Shown here in pieces: positions 1 through 9,656 of a stretch of 64,000 bases of DNA. The position numbers and the translations under genes were made by a program. This DNA is from Trypanosoma brucei gambiense DAL972. Taxonomy: Eukaryota > Euglenozoa > Kinetoplastea > Trypanosomatida > Trypanosomatidae. How positions within the stretch are numbered: the stretch's first letter is position 1; the number at the start of each line of letters is the position of its first letter. Under the pieces are notes generated by a model. It was given only the letters and a program-made list of their open reading frames with translations. It searched no databases and was not told the origin of the DNA. The DNA lies in the NCBI RefSeq assembly GCF_000210295.1, contig NC_026741.1, positions 248,001 to 312,000 on the forward strand, written 5' to 3'.

Positions 1-1227
1 CCGCACGTTGCGCACCTGATACAACTCTTCGTATAACCAACTTTCTCTAAACCTCTCTTGGTAACTTTTGCAATCGACATGCACTAATTTCTCCCTGCCA
101 GACACAAAAGCGTCGGCGTACACGGCCTCCGCGGCCAACATCCCAGACTTCATGGCCGTGTGCGTGCCTTTTATCTTTGGTAAGTTAAGGAAACCTGCAC
201 AGTCGCCAACGAGCACACCGCCAGGAAAGTGTAGCTGCGGCAGCGAAACCAAACCACCTTCAACAAGTGTTCGAGCACCGTAATGAAGCGGCCGACCGCC
301 ACGCAGTTGCGATGTTACCAGCTCGTGAGTCTTCCACTTCTGAAACTCCATGTAGGGACGAATGTGAGGATTTTTGTAGTCCAAGCCTACAACAAACCCA
401 AGGGAGACCAAACCATCGCCGTAGTGGTAGAGAAAGGACCCACCGTACGTGTTGTCGTGGCCCTTATCTGTGAGTGGCCAACCTATTGTGTGCGAAACAG
501 AACCAGGGTGATGGTTGCCCTCTGGAACCTCCCACACCTCTTTCACTCCAAGACCGTACGTTTGGAAATTCTGCTTCCCACGGAGGTTGAATATTTTCTC
601 TAACTGCTTGGTGCAAGAACCACGGCATCCTTCTGCGAACACGGTTTGCTTGGCCCTAAAAATCATGCCAGGATCGTACCGTTCGGTTTTCTCGCCCTTC
701 TTATTGATTCCGACATCGTTAAGCTGTACACCTTCCACTGCCGTCATACTGCTGTTAAGCACAGGCCGGGCGGCGGCAAACCCCGAATACACCTCCACAC
801 CTAACTCCGTTGCTCGTTCAGACAGCCACCTGCACAGTGACCCAAGCGACATGATACGCGCATTGTGGTTTTGCAGTGTGGGTGGTATTATGGGGGACCT
901 AAAGCTGCGTTTCTGGTCACGCAAATAATAAAAGTTGTCGCTCGTTACGGTTGTCAGCGTCGGAAGATCAGTAGCGACTTCCCAATCAGGGATGAGCTCA
1001 TCCAGCGACCGCATGTTTACGCAGGCACCAGAAATCGTATGCGCCCCAATTTCACTCCCCTTCTCAACAAGAGCGACACGAAAATCATCCCCTGCGACCC
1101 CACCGAGTTGCTTTAGTCGAATGGCTGTGGCCAGTCCCGCTGGGCCGCCTCCAACAACAACAACGTCGAACTCCTCAATCACACGCTCCGCCACGGCGCA
1201 AAAACAACAACTTGTTCGACGAAACAT
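1..1227 (-). CDS. ETFDH: Electron-transfer-flavoprotein:ubiquinone oxidoreductase, N-terminal part (cut by window edge)
   Basis: ETF-QO passes electrons from the mitochondrial electron-transfer flavoprotein to ubiquinone, linking flavoprotein dehydrogenases to the respiratory chain at the inner membrane. The ATG at 1227 opens 409 codons to base 1. The first 15 residues (MFRRTSCCF...) are basic and hydrophobic, as in a mitochondrial presequence. An FAD-binding dinucleotide fold follows, VVVVGGGPAGLA at residues 22-33, then VEKGSEIGAHTISG. Further family blocks are FAEGCRGS, SHTIGWPL, GLDYKNPHIRP, the GGVLVGDCAGFLN second FAD block and KGTHTAMKSGMLAAEA. The C-terminal region with the 4Fe-4S cysteines lies beyond the window. 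It is the most downstream gene of the minus-strand cluster here. The family call is firm; the symbol is the animal name. Confidence 0.95.
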   Translation of the reverse strand, partial: MFRRTSCCFCAVAERVIEEFDVVVVGGGPAGLATAIRLKQLGGVAGDDFRVALVEKGSEIGAHTISGACVNMRSLDELIPDWEVATDLPTLTTVTSDNFYYLRDQKRSFRSPIIPPTLQNHNARIMSLGSLCRWLSERATELGVEVYSGFAAARPVLNSSMTAVEGVQLNDVGINKKGEKTERYDPGMIFRAKQTVFAEGCRGSCTKQLEKIFNLRGKQNFQTYGLGVKEVWEVPEGNHHPGSVSHTIGWPLTDKGHDNTYGGSFLYHYGDGLVSLGFVVGLDYKNPHIRPYMEFQKWKTHELVTSQLRGGRPLHYGARTLVEGGLVSLPQLHFPGGVLVGDCAGFLNLPKIKGTHTAMKSGMLAAEAVYADAFVSGREKLVHVDCKSYQERFRESWLYEELYQVRNVR

Positions 1228-2440
1228 CGAAAAAATATGGTAGCGGCAAAACTACAATGCAAAGAACAGTTAAGGTTACAAAAACAAAGCACCTACACGC
1301 AAATATGATTGCGTGTGTTTGATATTAGTCCAATTAGGGTACCTTCGTTCCCGCCTCCCTTGCCTGAATCTCAACTACCGTTCGTTCACGTCCCTCCAAC
1401 CCTATTTCTCTCCTTGTCTGCAGTGAGTGCGTACAGAGGGAGGAGAAATAAAGAGGTGGGAAAATTCCAGTTGCACTACGGTCCAATCTTCACCCTTGGC
1501 GTTTCCCTGTCGCGAATATGCCGCACAACGCTTACTTGATCTTTTTTTTTCAATTTCCCTCCTCCGCAGTATTCTTTGTATGTATAAACTCCTTTCTTTC
1601 AAACCTCAAATCTGCTTGACAGGAAGAAAGAGGCACGTTACAGGCAGGGACAGGAGCTCCAAACGAGTTACCTCTTCAGCACCACATAGAAAAGCGCATA
1701 CATACAAGCACACACAGCGTCGAACTAAGCGAACAAATGCTGAGTCACATGAATGAATAAGTGGAAAAATATTCGACATGTACAGCAAAAACAGTTAGGA
1801 AAAGGCGTATATCCAAGCAACAACAAAGAAAAAACAATACACCAGCAGAATGATGCAAAGAAGACGAGTATCCGCGGAGCACTGCCGTAGCCTCCACGCG
1901 GTAACGGTACAACCTACAGTAGGGAGGGCGCCTGATGACATCAAAAGGTGAATATGTGCAAGGAAATGCCCCGCACAATGTAACACTTAAAAAATGTAAA
2001 TCCCACGCACACACACACTCCTCTAACCATCCACTTCGGTAAGACGCCAAGCTACCACTTCAAACAAGAAAGAGAGGAAGAAGATTTCAAAAATACCGCT
2101 CGAAATTCTTTGGGAAAAAAACGAATAAACACATATATGGATACTTGTACATTCCAACCTCCCCCGCACACGTGGCATCATTTCCGCGTTGGCGCGCACA
2201 GTTTCTTACCGCACCACCACACCACCGCTACCGTCGGCAGCACCAACGATGACACGCCATATTAAACTTACCCGGACACCTTTTACTCTTGATTTCACTT
2301 TGGTGTTCGCTTTAACATATTCAGTGTCGTCATTTATTTCCATACTCGCATCTTTTGGCTTCCACTTCGTTCACCCGCTGCTAACACCACCCAGTCCTAT
2401 GAATATGTGTAAACACGGCAGCGAAAACAGCAGTTGGTCC
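1228..2440 (-). other. Intergenic/UTR region without a supported gene
   Basis: These 1.2 kb separate the SEL1-repeat gene stop from the ETF-QO start and should hold the 3' UTR of the former and the 5' UTR of the latter. On the minus strand a possible spliced-leader acceptor AG lies at 1252-1253, 25 bases upstream of the ETF-QO ATG, with only a weak pyrimidine tract. Short open frames here have low-complexity composition and no recognisable motif. I see no RNA gene. Confidence 0.6.
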
Positions 2441-4852
2441 TCATGCACCGTGATGCCTTAGTAGTAGGCACATGAACAACAGCGTCGCACAAAACACAAG
2501 AATGCAGTCATCCCACTTCCACCCACCCGCGCTTTTGAGGGTTATTTCCGCATGTAACTCCCCTCGCAGTGCCAGTCCCTCCGTGGAAGCACCTTCAACA
2601 TCCGCAACTCGCATAACATCGTCGTTGTACTTCGCGTTCGGCATCGGTAGCCGCAGCAAGCTGCTCAGTCCGTACGGCTGCCGGCAGAAATATAGCCACC
2701 ACCACTGGAAGTTCAGTGACAGGCGTGCGAACCACACCGCATAAAAGCCCAAGCCACCATCTACATCTCTAACGTGGTCGTAGAAACGTTTCGCCAAGTA
2801 CAAACGCCTCTCTAGCATAATAAGAGGATCTGTTGCAAGTCCCTTGAGCTCTTGAGGGTCCACCGAGTCGTCGGGGTCAAGTGCCGTGTTGGTAATTATG
2901 CTCACAAACGCATCCCACACCCCCACAGGTTTACGAATGTTGCCGCCCACACCAAGGCCCAATTGATACATGAAGCCCGCACTAAAGAGTGCCTCAGAGT
3001 GGCCGGAGCCCGCCGCCGCCTCGTAATGAAGCAGTGCCTTCGCCATATCTACACCAATGAAACGACTTTCACCATTGTAATAAAAATTTCCAAGCTGCAG
3101 CTCAGAGTCGAAGTTGCCAGAGAGAGCGCTTAGTTGCAAAAGTCGTAACTTCAGCATATTGTATGCTTCCCTTTGCGAGAGGAGCATTTTTCGCTGGGTG
3201 TGGCCACCCCCTCTACCAATTTCTCTCATCGACGGTGCGGAACCACGAGCTGTGCCTCGTTGTCGCCTTCCACTTGGATCACGGTACCACTGTAAGTACA
3301 CCTTTCCTTTCACCTGTTGCTGAACCGCGCGCTCCGGTGGTCGACCGTCCTTTGCAAAGATGCCGTTGAGCAGCTGCCCTTCTTCCTCCTCTTCAATAAT
3401 CTCGTCACTCAGCATCCGTACGGCTCGGCGCCTAGAGTCGGAGTGGCCGGTCTCAGCAAATGCAAGCCGCTCCAGCAACTGTACGAGTGTACTGTCAGTC
3501 GTGGGAGTGAAAGGGGTCTCTTCACCGCGTGGAAAGTACGGTCCATCACTATGCTCGTTAAACATGGAGCCGTGTGCCACCACGCGACTGTAAAGAAGCA
3601 CAGCCTGCTGGCAGTCACCTTGCATTTGGGCGTGACGGGCGAGTTGCCAGAGCGAAAGGACACTTCCACGCAGCGCCGCAACCTTAAACAATCTAATCGC
3701 TACAGCAGGATCTTGTGGCACGCCGCGGCCGTGTAATTTCAAAACACCCAAATTGTACATAGCCTCCGTGTTTCCACGATTCGCACCCTTCCTGAAATAC
3801 TTCGCCGCGGTTTTAAAATCCGGTTGGCGTTTGGCGCCTGCATCCGTTACAGGTTTGTCGTTTTGGTAATAGCCAATCGCGTGCATGTACCCCATACCAT
3901 TGAGCGAGGTTGGCTCACCCTTCACTGCTCCCTTTGAAAAATACGAAGCGGCAACGGCAAGATCCCGTGCAACACCCTGCTCCACAGCACGATCCCCAGT
4001 GGCATACAATTGACCGAGCGCACCATACGCAGCGTCGTCTCCCTTCTCCAATGCTCTAAGAAAGCAACTGCGGGCCCGAAGTCTATCGCGACGCTGTCCA
4101 TTTCGTCCCTTAAGGTACATGTAGCCAAGCGCAATAATTTTGTCAGTGGCGCCGCCATCTGCTCCATACATCAGCGCATGGACGGTCTCCTCATCGGTGG
4201 AAACGTGCCACTTACCTCCAAAAAGCATACGCAACCGTGTTTCACCTATAGAACCAGGCAGCTCACCATACGTCATAGCCACTGCGTCCGCCGCCTCACG
4301 GAAATGTGAAACGGCCAGCTGGCAGTTGCGGGGAGCCCCAACACCGTCACGGTACCGGGAGCCAAGAGCCATGTGAGCCTCTGGAATGCTTTCAAGAGCT
4401 GCAAACTTGTAGTGCATAATCGCATGGGCATCCGACTGCGGTACTCCAACACCGCTTGCATACATGACCCCCAGCAACCAGTGCAAGCGTCCGTGCCCCA
4501 TCGCCGCGCCTTTCTTGATCCATGTCAGCGCCTCCGTGAGATTGCTTTCGTCGTAAAGGGCCCGAAGGGCACGGTGGTATATTTTGGAGAGTTCCACACG
4601 ACTTGCTGGACGTGATGCGTACATGGCGAGGTCAAAAGTTAAATACGTTCCATTAACGGGTTCAATACCTTCCACAGTTTGCTTTGGGTCCGCATCACCC
4701 TCCGCCGTGAGGGGTGGCTCAGAAAATTCAGTTAATGAGGAAACGTCGGAGGCGCAGATACAAAATAGCAGCACCAACAACGCTACCAGCGGATCACACC
4801 GTATCCAGCGTCTGACGACCCGTGAAGACAAATCACGCAATGGGCGTTGCAT
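2441..4852 (-). CDS. SEL1-repeat membrane protein, SEL1L/Hrd3-like ERAD component
   Basis: The product is 803 residues. The frame opens further upstream (to 5038) but only with a GTG; the first ATG is at 4852. Starting there gives a clean signal peptide: basic residues, a hydrophobic core around 21-35, then SDVSSLTEF. The body carries many SEL1-type TPR repeats (A-x-x-x-LG-x-x-Y-x-x-G-x-GV), for example WLLGVMYASGVGVPQ, ALGSRYRDGVGAPR, NLGVLKLHGRGVPQD and SAGFMYQLGLGVGG. A single transmembrane helix lies near the C-terminus, just before RHHGA. This layout of signal peptide, luminal SEL1 repeats and C-terminal TM is that of SEL1L/Hrd3, the partner of the Hrd1 ubiquitin ligase in ER-associated degradation. 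The repeats and topology are visible; the ERAD role is inferred from the family. Confidence 0.88.
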   Translation of the reverse strand: MQRPLRDLSSRVVRRWIRCDPLVALLVLLFCICASDVSSLTEFSEPPLTAEGDADPKQTVEGIEPVNGTYLTFDLAMYASRPASRVELSKIYHRALRALYDESNLTEALTWIKKGAAMGHGRLHWLLGVMYASGVGVPQSDAHAIMHYKFAALESIPEAHMALGSRYRDGVGAPRNCQLAVSHFREAADAVAMTYGELPGSIGETRLRMLFGGKWHVSTDEETVHALMYGADGGATDKIIALGYMYLKGRNGQRRDRLRARSCFLRALEKGDDAAYGALGQLYATGDRAVEQGVARDLAVAASYFSKGAVKGEPTSLNGMGYMHAIGYYQNDKPVTDAGAKRQPDFKTAAKYFRKGANRGNTEAMYNLGVLKLHGRGVPQDPAVAIRLFKVAALRGSVLSLWQLARHAQMQGDCQQAVLLYSRVVAHGSMFNEHSDGPYFPRGEETPFTPTTDSTLVQLLERLAFAETGHSDSRRRAVRMLSDEIIEEEEEGQLLNGIFAKDGRPPERAVQQQVKGKVYLQWYRDPSGRRQRGTARGSAPSMREIGRGGGHTQRKMLLSQREAYNMLKLRLLQLSALSGNFDSELQLGNFYYNGESRFIGVDMAKALLHYEAAAGSGHSEALFSAGFMYQLGLGVGGNIRKPVGVWDAFVSIITNTALDPDDSVDPQELKGLATDPLIMLERRLYLAKRFYDHVRDVDGGLGFYAVWFARLSLNFQWWWLYFCRQPYGLSSLLRLPMPNAKYNDDVMRVADVEGASTEGLALRGELHAEITLKSAGGWKWDDCILVFCATLLFMCLLLRHHGA

Positions 4853-5525
4853 GGCACAGAGTGATAAAAAAAAATTGTAAATCAGAGATAACACAAACAA
4901 TGCTTTCAAATGCCTGTGGGTCCGTCCTTCTCCTGGAAATATAACGAGTAACGATGTCTCCCTGTTTTTTTTTTTGGAGGGGGGAAACAAGAAAACTAGA
5001 GAGGTTGAAATAGCGAGATGAAGGCCGTGTTCTCGCACTTTTCTTCGTAAAACTTGAAGTTGATAGAGGCAAAGGGAACGGAAGAAAAGATAGACGAAAA
5101 CAAAAAAAAAAGATTTAACGAAAAAGTGTCAAAGGAGCCTAGACGCTGCAAAAGCCGCGAGTGATTCAAACAAAGTTATGGAGAGGTCGACATCACCACT
5201 CCCCCATCCCCTCCTAATCTCCTTGGGAAGGGGAGTAGAAAGCGAAAACTGTATAGGTGACGAAGCACGTTCCCTGTAGAAATCACGGTACTCACCACCC
5301 ATTAGCCCATCAATCACCTTCTCATCTACCTCATTCCTCTGAAGTAGTTAACCGACATTAATCATTACCGCCTGTCGTTACCTAGTCCCCACACATCACA
5401 TTTCCGGGAATATGCCTGTTTCCACGCAAAACCTGTGCACACTATTCTCCACAGTAAGACTCGTCCATTGCTAGGCAGTCCAGTTGCCTAAGCACGCCCT
5501 ATCAGTTTGCCGTCCAGCAGCACCT
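4853..5525 (-). other. Intergenic region upstream of the SEL1-repeat gene
   Basis: On the minus strand a strong pyrimidine tract at about 5061-5112 precedes an AG at 5053-5054, a good spliced-leader acceptor. A leader added there gives a 5' UTR of about 200 bases with no ATG before 4852, which supports the chosen start. A second possible acceptor follows the T/C-rich block at 4970-5000. The rest, up to the Grc3-like gene stop at 5526, is presumably that gene's 3' UTR. No further gene is seen. Confidence 0.6.
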
Positions 5526-8500
5526 TCAAAAGAGCGCCTCCACAGCGGCAGTTTCAGATCGGTCGGCCAGCGTGCACGCCAGTGAAATGCAGACCCTCTT
5601 CCCCTCGCCGGATACTGACAGCATTTTATGCACGTCGTCACGACCAACTGGTAAGCGGATTCTTATTTTTCCCGATGAACGCATGTCCGCCTCGTTACTC
5701 TCCACAATACCAAAGCAGGTGATGGGAAATCCATCCGGCAAATCCACAAGAGAACGGCAATTTGGGTAGTGAAATGCTTGAGCATCGCAGTTAGTCAACG
5801 ACTCTGTTTTATGGGAAACCGCCACACCCTGAGCAGGTGAAGAAGAAATAACTCTTATGGAGAAGGCTACGACACTGTGCTCCAACGCAGCACAGACAAA
5901 GTCAACCGTTAGATCAGAGGCGTCCGCCACATCCGTAAACACCAACGACTCAAAATGACTCAACTCCCCTGTAAACAACGTCGTCGTTCGCCGCCCGCCC
6001 ACTATGATTGGTTCCTCCCCCTTGTAAAGTTCCGAAACTTGTTGTTTCACATGTCTCAACCTAGTGGCTTCGTAATACTCAAAGATAGGCGCCAAGTATC
6101 GCCCCCACATACCCCTACGAATTGCGGACGCCTTTGGCTGCATGCTTTTCCGTAACAATCCTTCGTCCCTAACCACCTGAACGGTGTGAACCGTACCACT
6201 CCACTTGGGCAATGAAGAAGACTTTGTTGCCTCAGCCGAGGTGCTGCTGCGCTTCGGCCGAAAATCATGAGCATGTGGAAGGAGACCAAGGATTCTACTA
6301 CTCGGCAGGCTGTCCGCGCCGGCAGCACCGCAGGCAATGCCGTCTTGCTTGTGCACAAGAAACCTCTTATTCACGACACTGGCATTGAGGCCTTTGATAG
6401 GATCCACTAACTCCGTGGCAAATCGTGCCCACTGCTCCTCCTGCCTCTTTGCAAGGTGAATGATGTGTGTGGGTTGCAGCCGCCGCACCGCCTCAACAGT
6501 CATGCGTCTTCCGGTGCTTAAGACCCAACCATGTGTATTAACGATGATAGGGTACCGCTTCCGCAACTGTTCGGCGACGCCGCAAATACGCGTCAGCGCT
6601 GTAGCGCCAGCGACCGGACAGCGAAGCCGCGTACCACCAACGTAATACCCCCTCACAAAATCAACACCATCACTTTCGTGGGGTGCTAGAAGGGGTTTGC
6701 TAACACAATAGAGCGACAGAACACCAGGTGGTCCAAACTCCGGCTGCCCGATGTCGAGCTCAAGCCAATAACAAACACCGTGCTGTGATAGAAGCGCGTT
6801 CGCGAGAAAACGACAAAGTGTTGACTTACCGATACCCTTCGATCCAAGAACGACGACAGCTCCTGAACCGTGCCTCACTACAGCCGGCACCACATCAGGA
6901 AGCAGCGCTGCGTCAACGCCCGGAACAGGTTGTCGAGCGAGAAAGAGTGGGACTTCAACAAATGAATCAGAGTGAAGTTTCCCCCTGTGCCTACCTCCTC
7001 CATTTTCCCGCTTGCTAGAACTTGTGTCTCTTGGCACAAGATAGCGGCGCCGAGTTGGTGCCTTCTCGTGGGATTTGTAGGGCTGAACAACGAGCACAAC
7101 ACAGGAGTTATCGGCAGCATGACGGCCTTCTTGCACTCTTGCGACGCTCGCCTCGACCCAATCCCAGTCAACTGTGCCGAACATTTCTAAGTCATCTGCT
7201 TCACAATCCCTTTCGGAAGCAGTATCACCAGCTGCTGTCGGCTTTCCGATGCCCATAAACCGACAAAAAGACGCTGACGCTGGTGGGGCAACCACAACGC
7301 AGTCATCGGCCGCCGGCAGATGCAGCTGCCGCTTAGGAACCGGTAGCGACTCCGATGCAGCACTTTTGCTCTTGAGAGGCCGTACGGGCATCACGACAAC
7401 CTTTTGTGAATCACTCAGAAGAGTAATATGCTTCCTACCCAAGAAGAAGCCCCCCACGGTGATCTCGCCGATCCCAAACCCGATGATACAACATGGTCCT
7501 TGAACAGTTATAGAGTTCCTCACGTGCAGAAGTGTGTGATGACACGGTACAGCAGCAGCCCGATTAATATGCATCTCAAACAGCACTCCACCGTAGCGCT
7601 GGCAGCGGCCTGTGGATACGGCAGCCCCAGCGGCAGTTTCATTACCAACGCCAATTTCTGTGCCCTCATCTGCAATGTGCTGGTTCCCTGGAGATCGTGC
7701 ACCTTCCTGCAGGCGCCGCTGCTGTTGGAAACCAAAGCCCCGCTTCACCGACATAACTTTTACCGTTCCCCCGTTCGCCTCAGCACAACAGTCGCCGAAA
7801 TTGACCCCTGAATCGGCAATCTTCCTTTCCTCTTCGGATTCTTCGGATTCTTCGGATTCTTCGTATTCCTCGGATTCTTCAGTCTCTTCATCAAGAAGAC
7901 CACTCACAGGTGGTAGATCCTCGCTATCGTACCCGGAGAAGTGCCGGTCGATATTCCGTATCTCTCTCGCGGCAGATGCGCTGCGCCCAACAGCATTACC
8001 GGTGAGAGTACGGCAACCTTCATCATCAAACGATGACGTCTCGGAGGGGTTTGAATCGCTGCTGTCACTTCCCACGGAACCAAAACGAATGACGTCTCCG
8101 CCGTCGGCAAACAAACCAAGCGGTCCGCTTGTGCTGGTCATATTCTTCACATTGCGCTGCGCACGCCGTAACTGCTGTCGTTGCTCCGCTGTGTGACGTG
8201 GGAGTCGGCCCACCGAAATCAAAGGTTTTTTGACTCCACTGAAGTCCCGTTCATCAGCAACCTCTGTGCAATACTTGAGTGCGGAAAACTTTCGCCGCCT
8301 GATCACGTCAGTGGCATCGTCCCCCACAGCAGGGTTCTGCTGCTCGGCAACGTTATCCCTCGCCAGCGCGGCCTGAGCCTCAATGCGGGCAAGCGCCTTG
8401 TCCGGTATCTTAAAGCGTTTTAACGGCGGCCCCACATCCGCTTCGTCACCGACGTCACGTCTGTCGCCTTTTCCTTCGTGTCGGTTTCCCAAGTCTGCTG

Positions 8501-8639
8501 CTATGGCGTCGGCAGAAACACTCCAAGAGCATATATTAACAGCTGGAAAATCGGTGCCATCGCGGGCCTTTTTTTCTTCCCCCTCCCCAACATCAACCTC
8601 CGTGATGCCTGCTGTTAACGGTTGTCGCCTTCGTCGCAT
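5526..8639 (-). CDS. GRC3: Grc3/NOL9-type polynucleotide 5'-hydroxyl kinase
   Basis: The product is 1037 residues, with an ATG at 8639. Grc3/NOL9 kinases phosphorylate the 5'-OH end of RNA and act in the nucleolus in pre-rRNA (ITS2) processing; Clp1 is the pre-mRNA relative. The kinase domain starts near residue 560. The Walker A loop GSKGIGKST lies at about 597-605, LELDIGQPEFGPPG follows at about 625-640, and YPIIVNTHGWVLSTG matches the VNT-x-GW motif of the family. The N-terminal half is long and charged, with an E/S tract encoded by a GAATCC-like repeat near 7835-7890, as often seen in nucleolar proteins. The clearer fit is Grc3/NOL9 rather than Clp1 because of the long N-terminal extension. 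A spliced-leader acceptor is likely at 8668-8669. Confidence 0.87.
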   Translation of the reverse strand: MRRRRQPLTAGITEVDVGEGEEKKARDGTDFPAVNICSWSVSADAIAADLGNRHEGKGDRRDVGDEADVGPPLKRFKIPDKALARIEAQAALARDNVAEQQNPAVGDDATDVIRRRKFSALKYCTEVADERDFSGVKKPLISVGRLPRHTAEQRQQLRRAQRNVKNMTSTSGPLGLFADGGDVIRFGSVGSDSSDSNPSETSSFDDEGCRTLTGNAVGRSASAAREIRNIDRHFSGYDSEDLPPVSGLLDEETEESEEYEESEESEESEEERKIADSGVNFGDCCAEANGGTVKVMSVKRGFGFQQQRRLQEGARSPGNQHIADEGTEIGVGNETAAGAAVSTGRCQRYGGVLFEMHINRAAAVPCHHTLLHVRNSITVQGPCCIIGFGIGEITVGGFFLGRKHITLLSDSQKVVVMPVRPLKSKSAASESLPVPKRQLHLPAADDCVVVAPPASASFCRFMGIGKPTAAGDTASERDCEADDLEMFGTVDWDWVEASVARVQEGRHAADNSCVVLVVQPYKSHEKAPTRRRYLVPRDTSSSKRENGGGRHRGKLHSDSFVEVPLFLARQPVPGVDAALLPDVVPAVVRHGSGAVVVLGSKGIGKSTLCRFLANALLSQHGVCYWLELDIGQPEFGPPGVLSLYCVSKPLLAPHESDGVDFVRGYYVGGTRLRCPVAGATALTRICGVAEQLRKRYPIIVNTHGWVLSTGRRMTVEAVRRLQPTHIIHLAKRQEEQWARFATELVDPIKGLNASVVNKRFLVHKQDGIACGAAGADSLPSSRILGLLPHAHDFRPKRSSTSAEATKSSSLPKWSGTVHTVQVVRDEGLLRKSMQPKASAIRRGMWGRYLAPIFEYYEATRLRHVKQQVSELYKGEEPIIVGGRRTTTLFTGELSHFESLVFTDVADASDLTVDFVCAALEHSVVAFSIRVISSSPAQGVAVSHKTESLTNCDAQAFHYPNCRSLVDLPDGFPITCFGIVESNEADMRSSGKIRIRLPVGRDDVHKMLSVSGEGKRVCISLACTLADRSETAAVEALF

Positions 8640-9656
8640 ATGACAAACTGCGTGGGGGCTGCGGGTCCTTTGAAAAGTAGATTACGAAGGTAAAGCAAAA
8701 AATTGAAGAAAGATGAAGAACAAAGTGCCAGCCACCTGTTGCGTAGTGCATCACGGACTGATTTGCATCCCTCTCCTGCGTGAAGCGAGCAAATCATATG
8801 CATGAAAAGGGTTCACATCGGCATGTTTATTTGCAAATGTATGTGGACGTGACTTTCTCACCTCTCCCCCATTGAAGAGGCTATACGATCGCAGGGGTCT
8901 GAGGGCGGGGGGAAAGCGAGGGTGAAAAGATCCTAAACGATCTCATTCAACTCCACCAATATTCCTAGAAAAACCAAACCGAATACGACAAAAGTGCCAT
9001 GTTCACCTCCGATCGTTCACTTTTTTTTTTTCATATTCCGTCCCCAATAGCCCCCCCCACTGCCCACAAGCTTCCACTACCTTCACAATTATTTTAGCTT
9101 CCCGTGCTTGTTATTCGCGTTAAACTTTTTACCATTTATTATTGTACTTCCTCAGTTCGGACTAGCGTCTGCGCCACTCTCAGGGAGGTTTGAGTATATA
9201 AAGGGTGAACAAAAAGAGGCAAGCGAAGAGGAGGCCGCTTCCCCGTCTAATCACCTCGCCGGTGCGGCCTTCACTGGCACAACCCACCTGGTTTTCTCCA
9301 TCCATACTCGCCGCCCTTAGCAACGCCTTTTCAGTCCTCCTTTTTCCAATAGGCCGCTCGCCGCCTTCATTTGGAATGTACGCCACCCTACGCTAGTTCG
9401 TAAACGGGTATCTTCACTCTCTGTATGCACTTCAACTACCAGAAGTGAAGCCCCCATGGAGCTTTCATACGGGTACTTCACACAACATGCCGGTGCTGGC
9501 CCACTGTCACCTTTTGATTGAGTTATCACCGTGTCTCTTCCCCTTCAACAATGGAAGCAAATCAAATAAGAAAGTAGCAGAGGAAACACACGGTGCTACC
9601 CTTCCCCCTCTACGCGCTTCTCGTGTCGTTCGCCTGAAGTTTGACCGTGCGTAGCG
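8640..9656 (-). other. Intergenic/UTR region without a supported gene
   Basis: These 1.0 kb hold the 5' flank of the Grc3-like gene and the 3' flank of the HSP20/CS-like gene. The minus strand shows a pyrimidine tract at about 8672-8722 followed by AG at 8668-8669, a plausible spliced-leader acceptor 29 bases upstream of the ATG. Open frames here are short and compositionally biased. No RNA gene is recognised. Confidence 0.55.
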
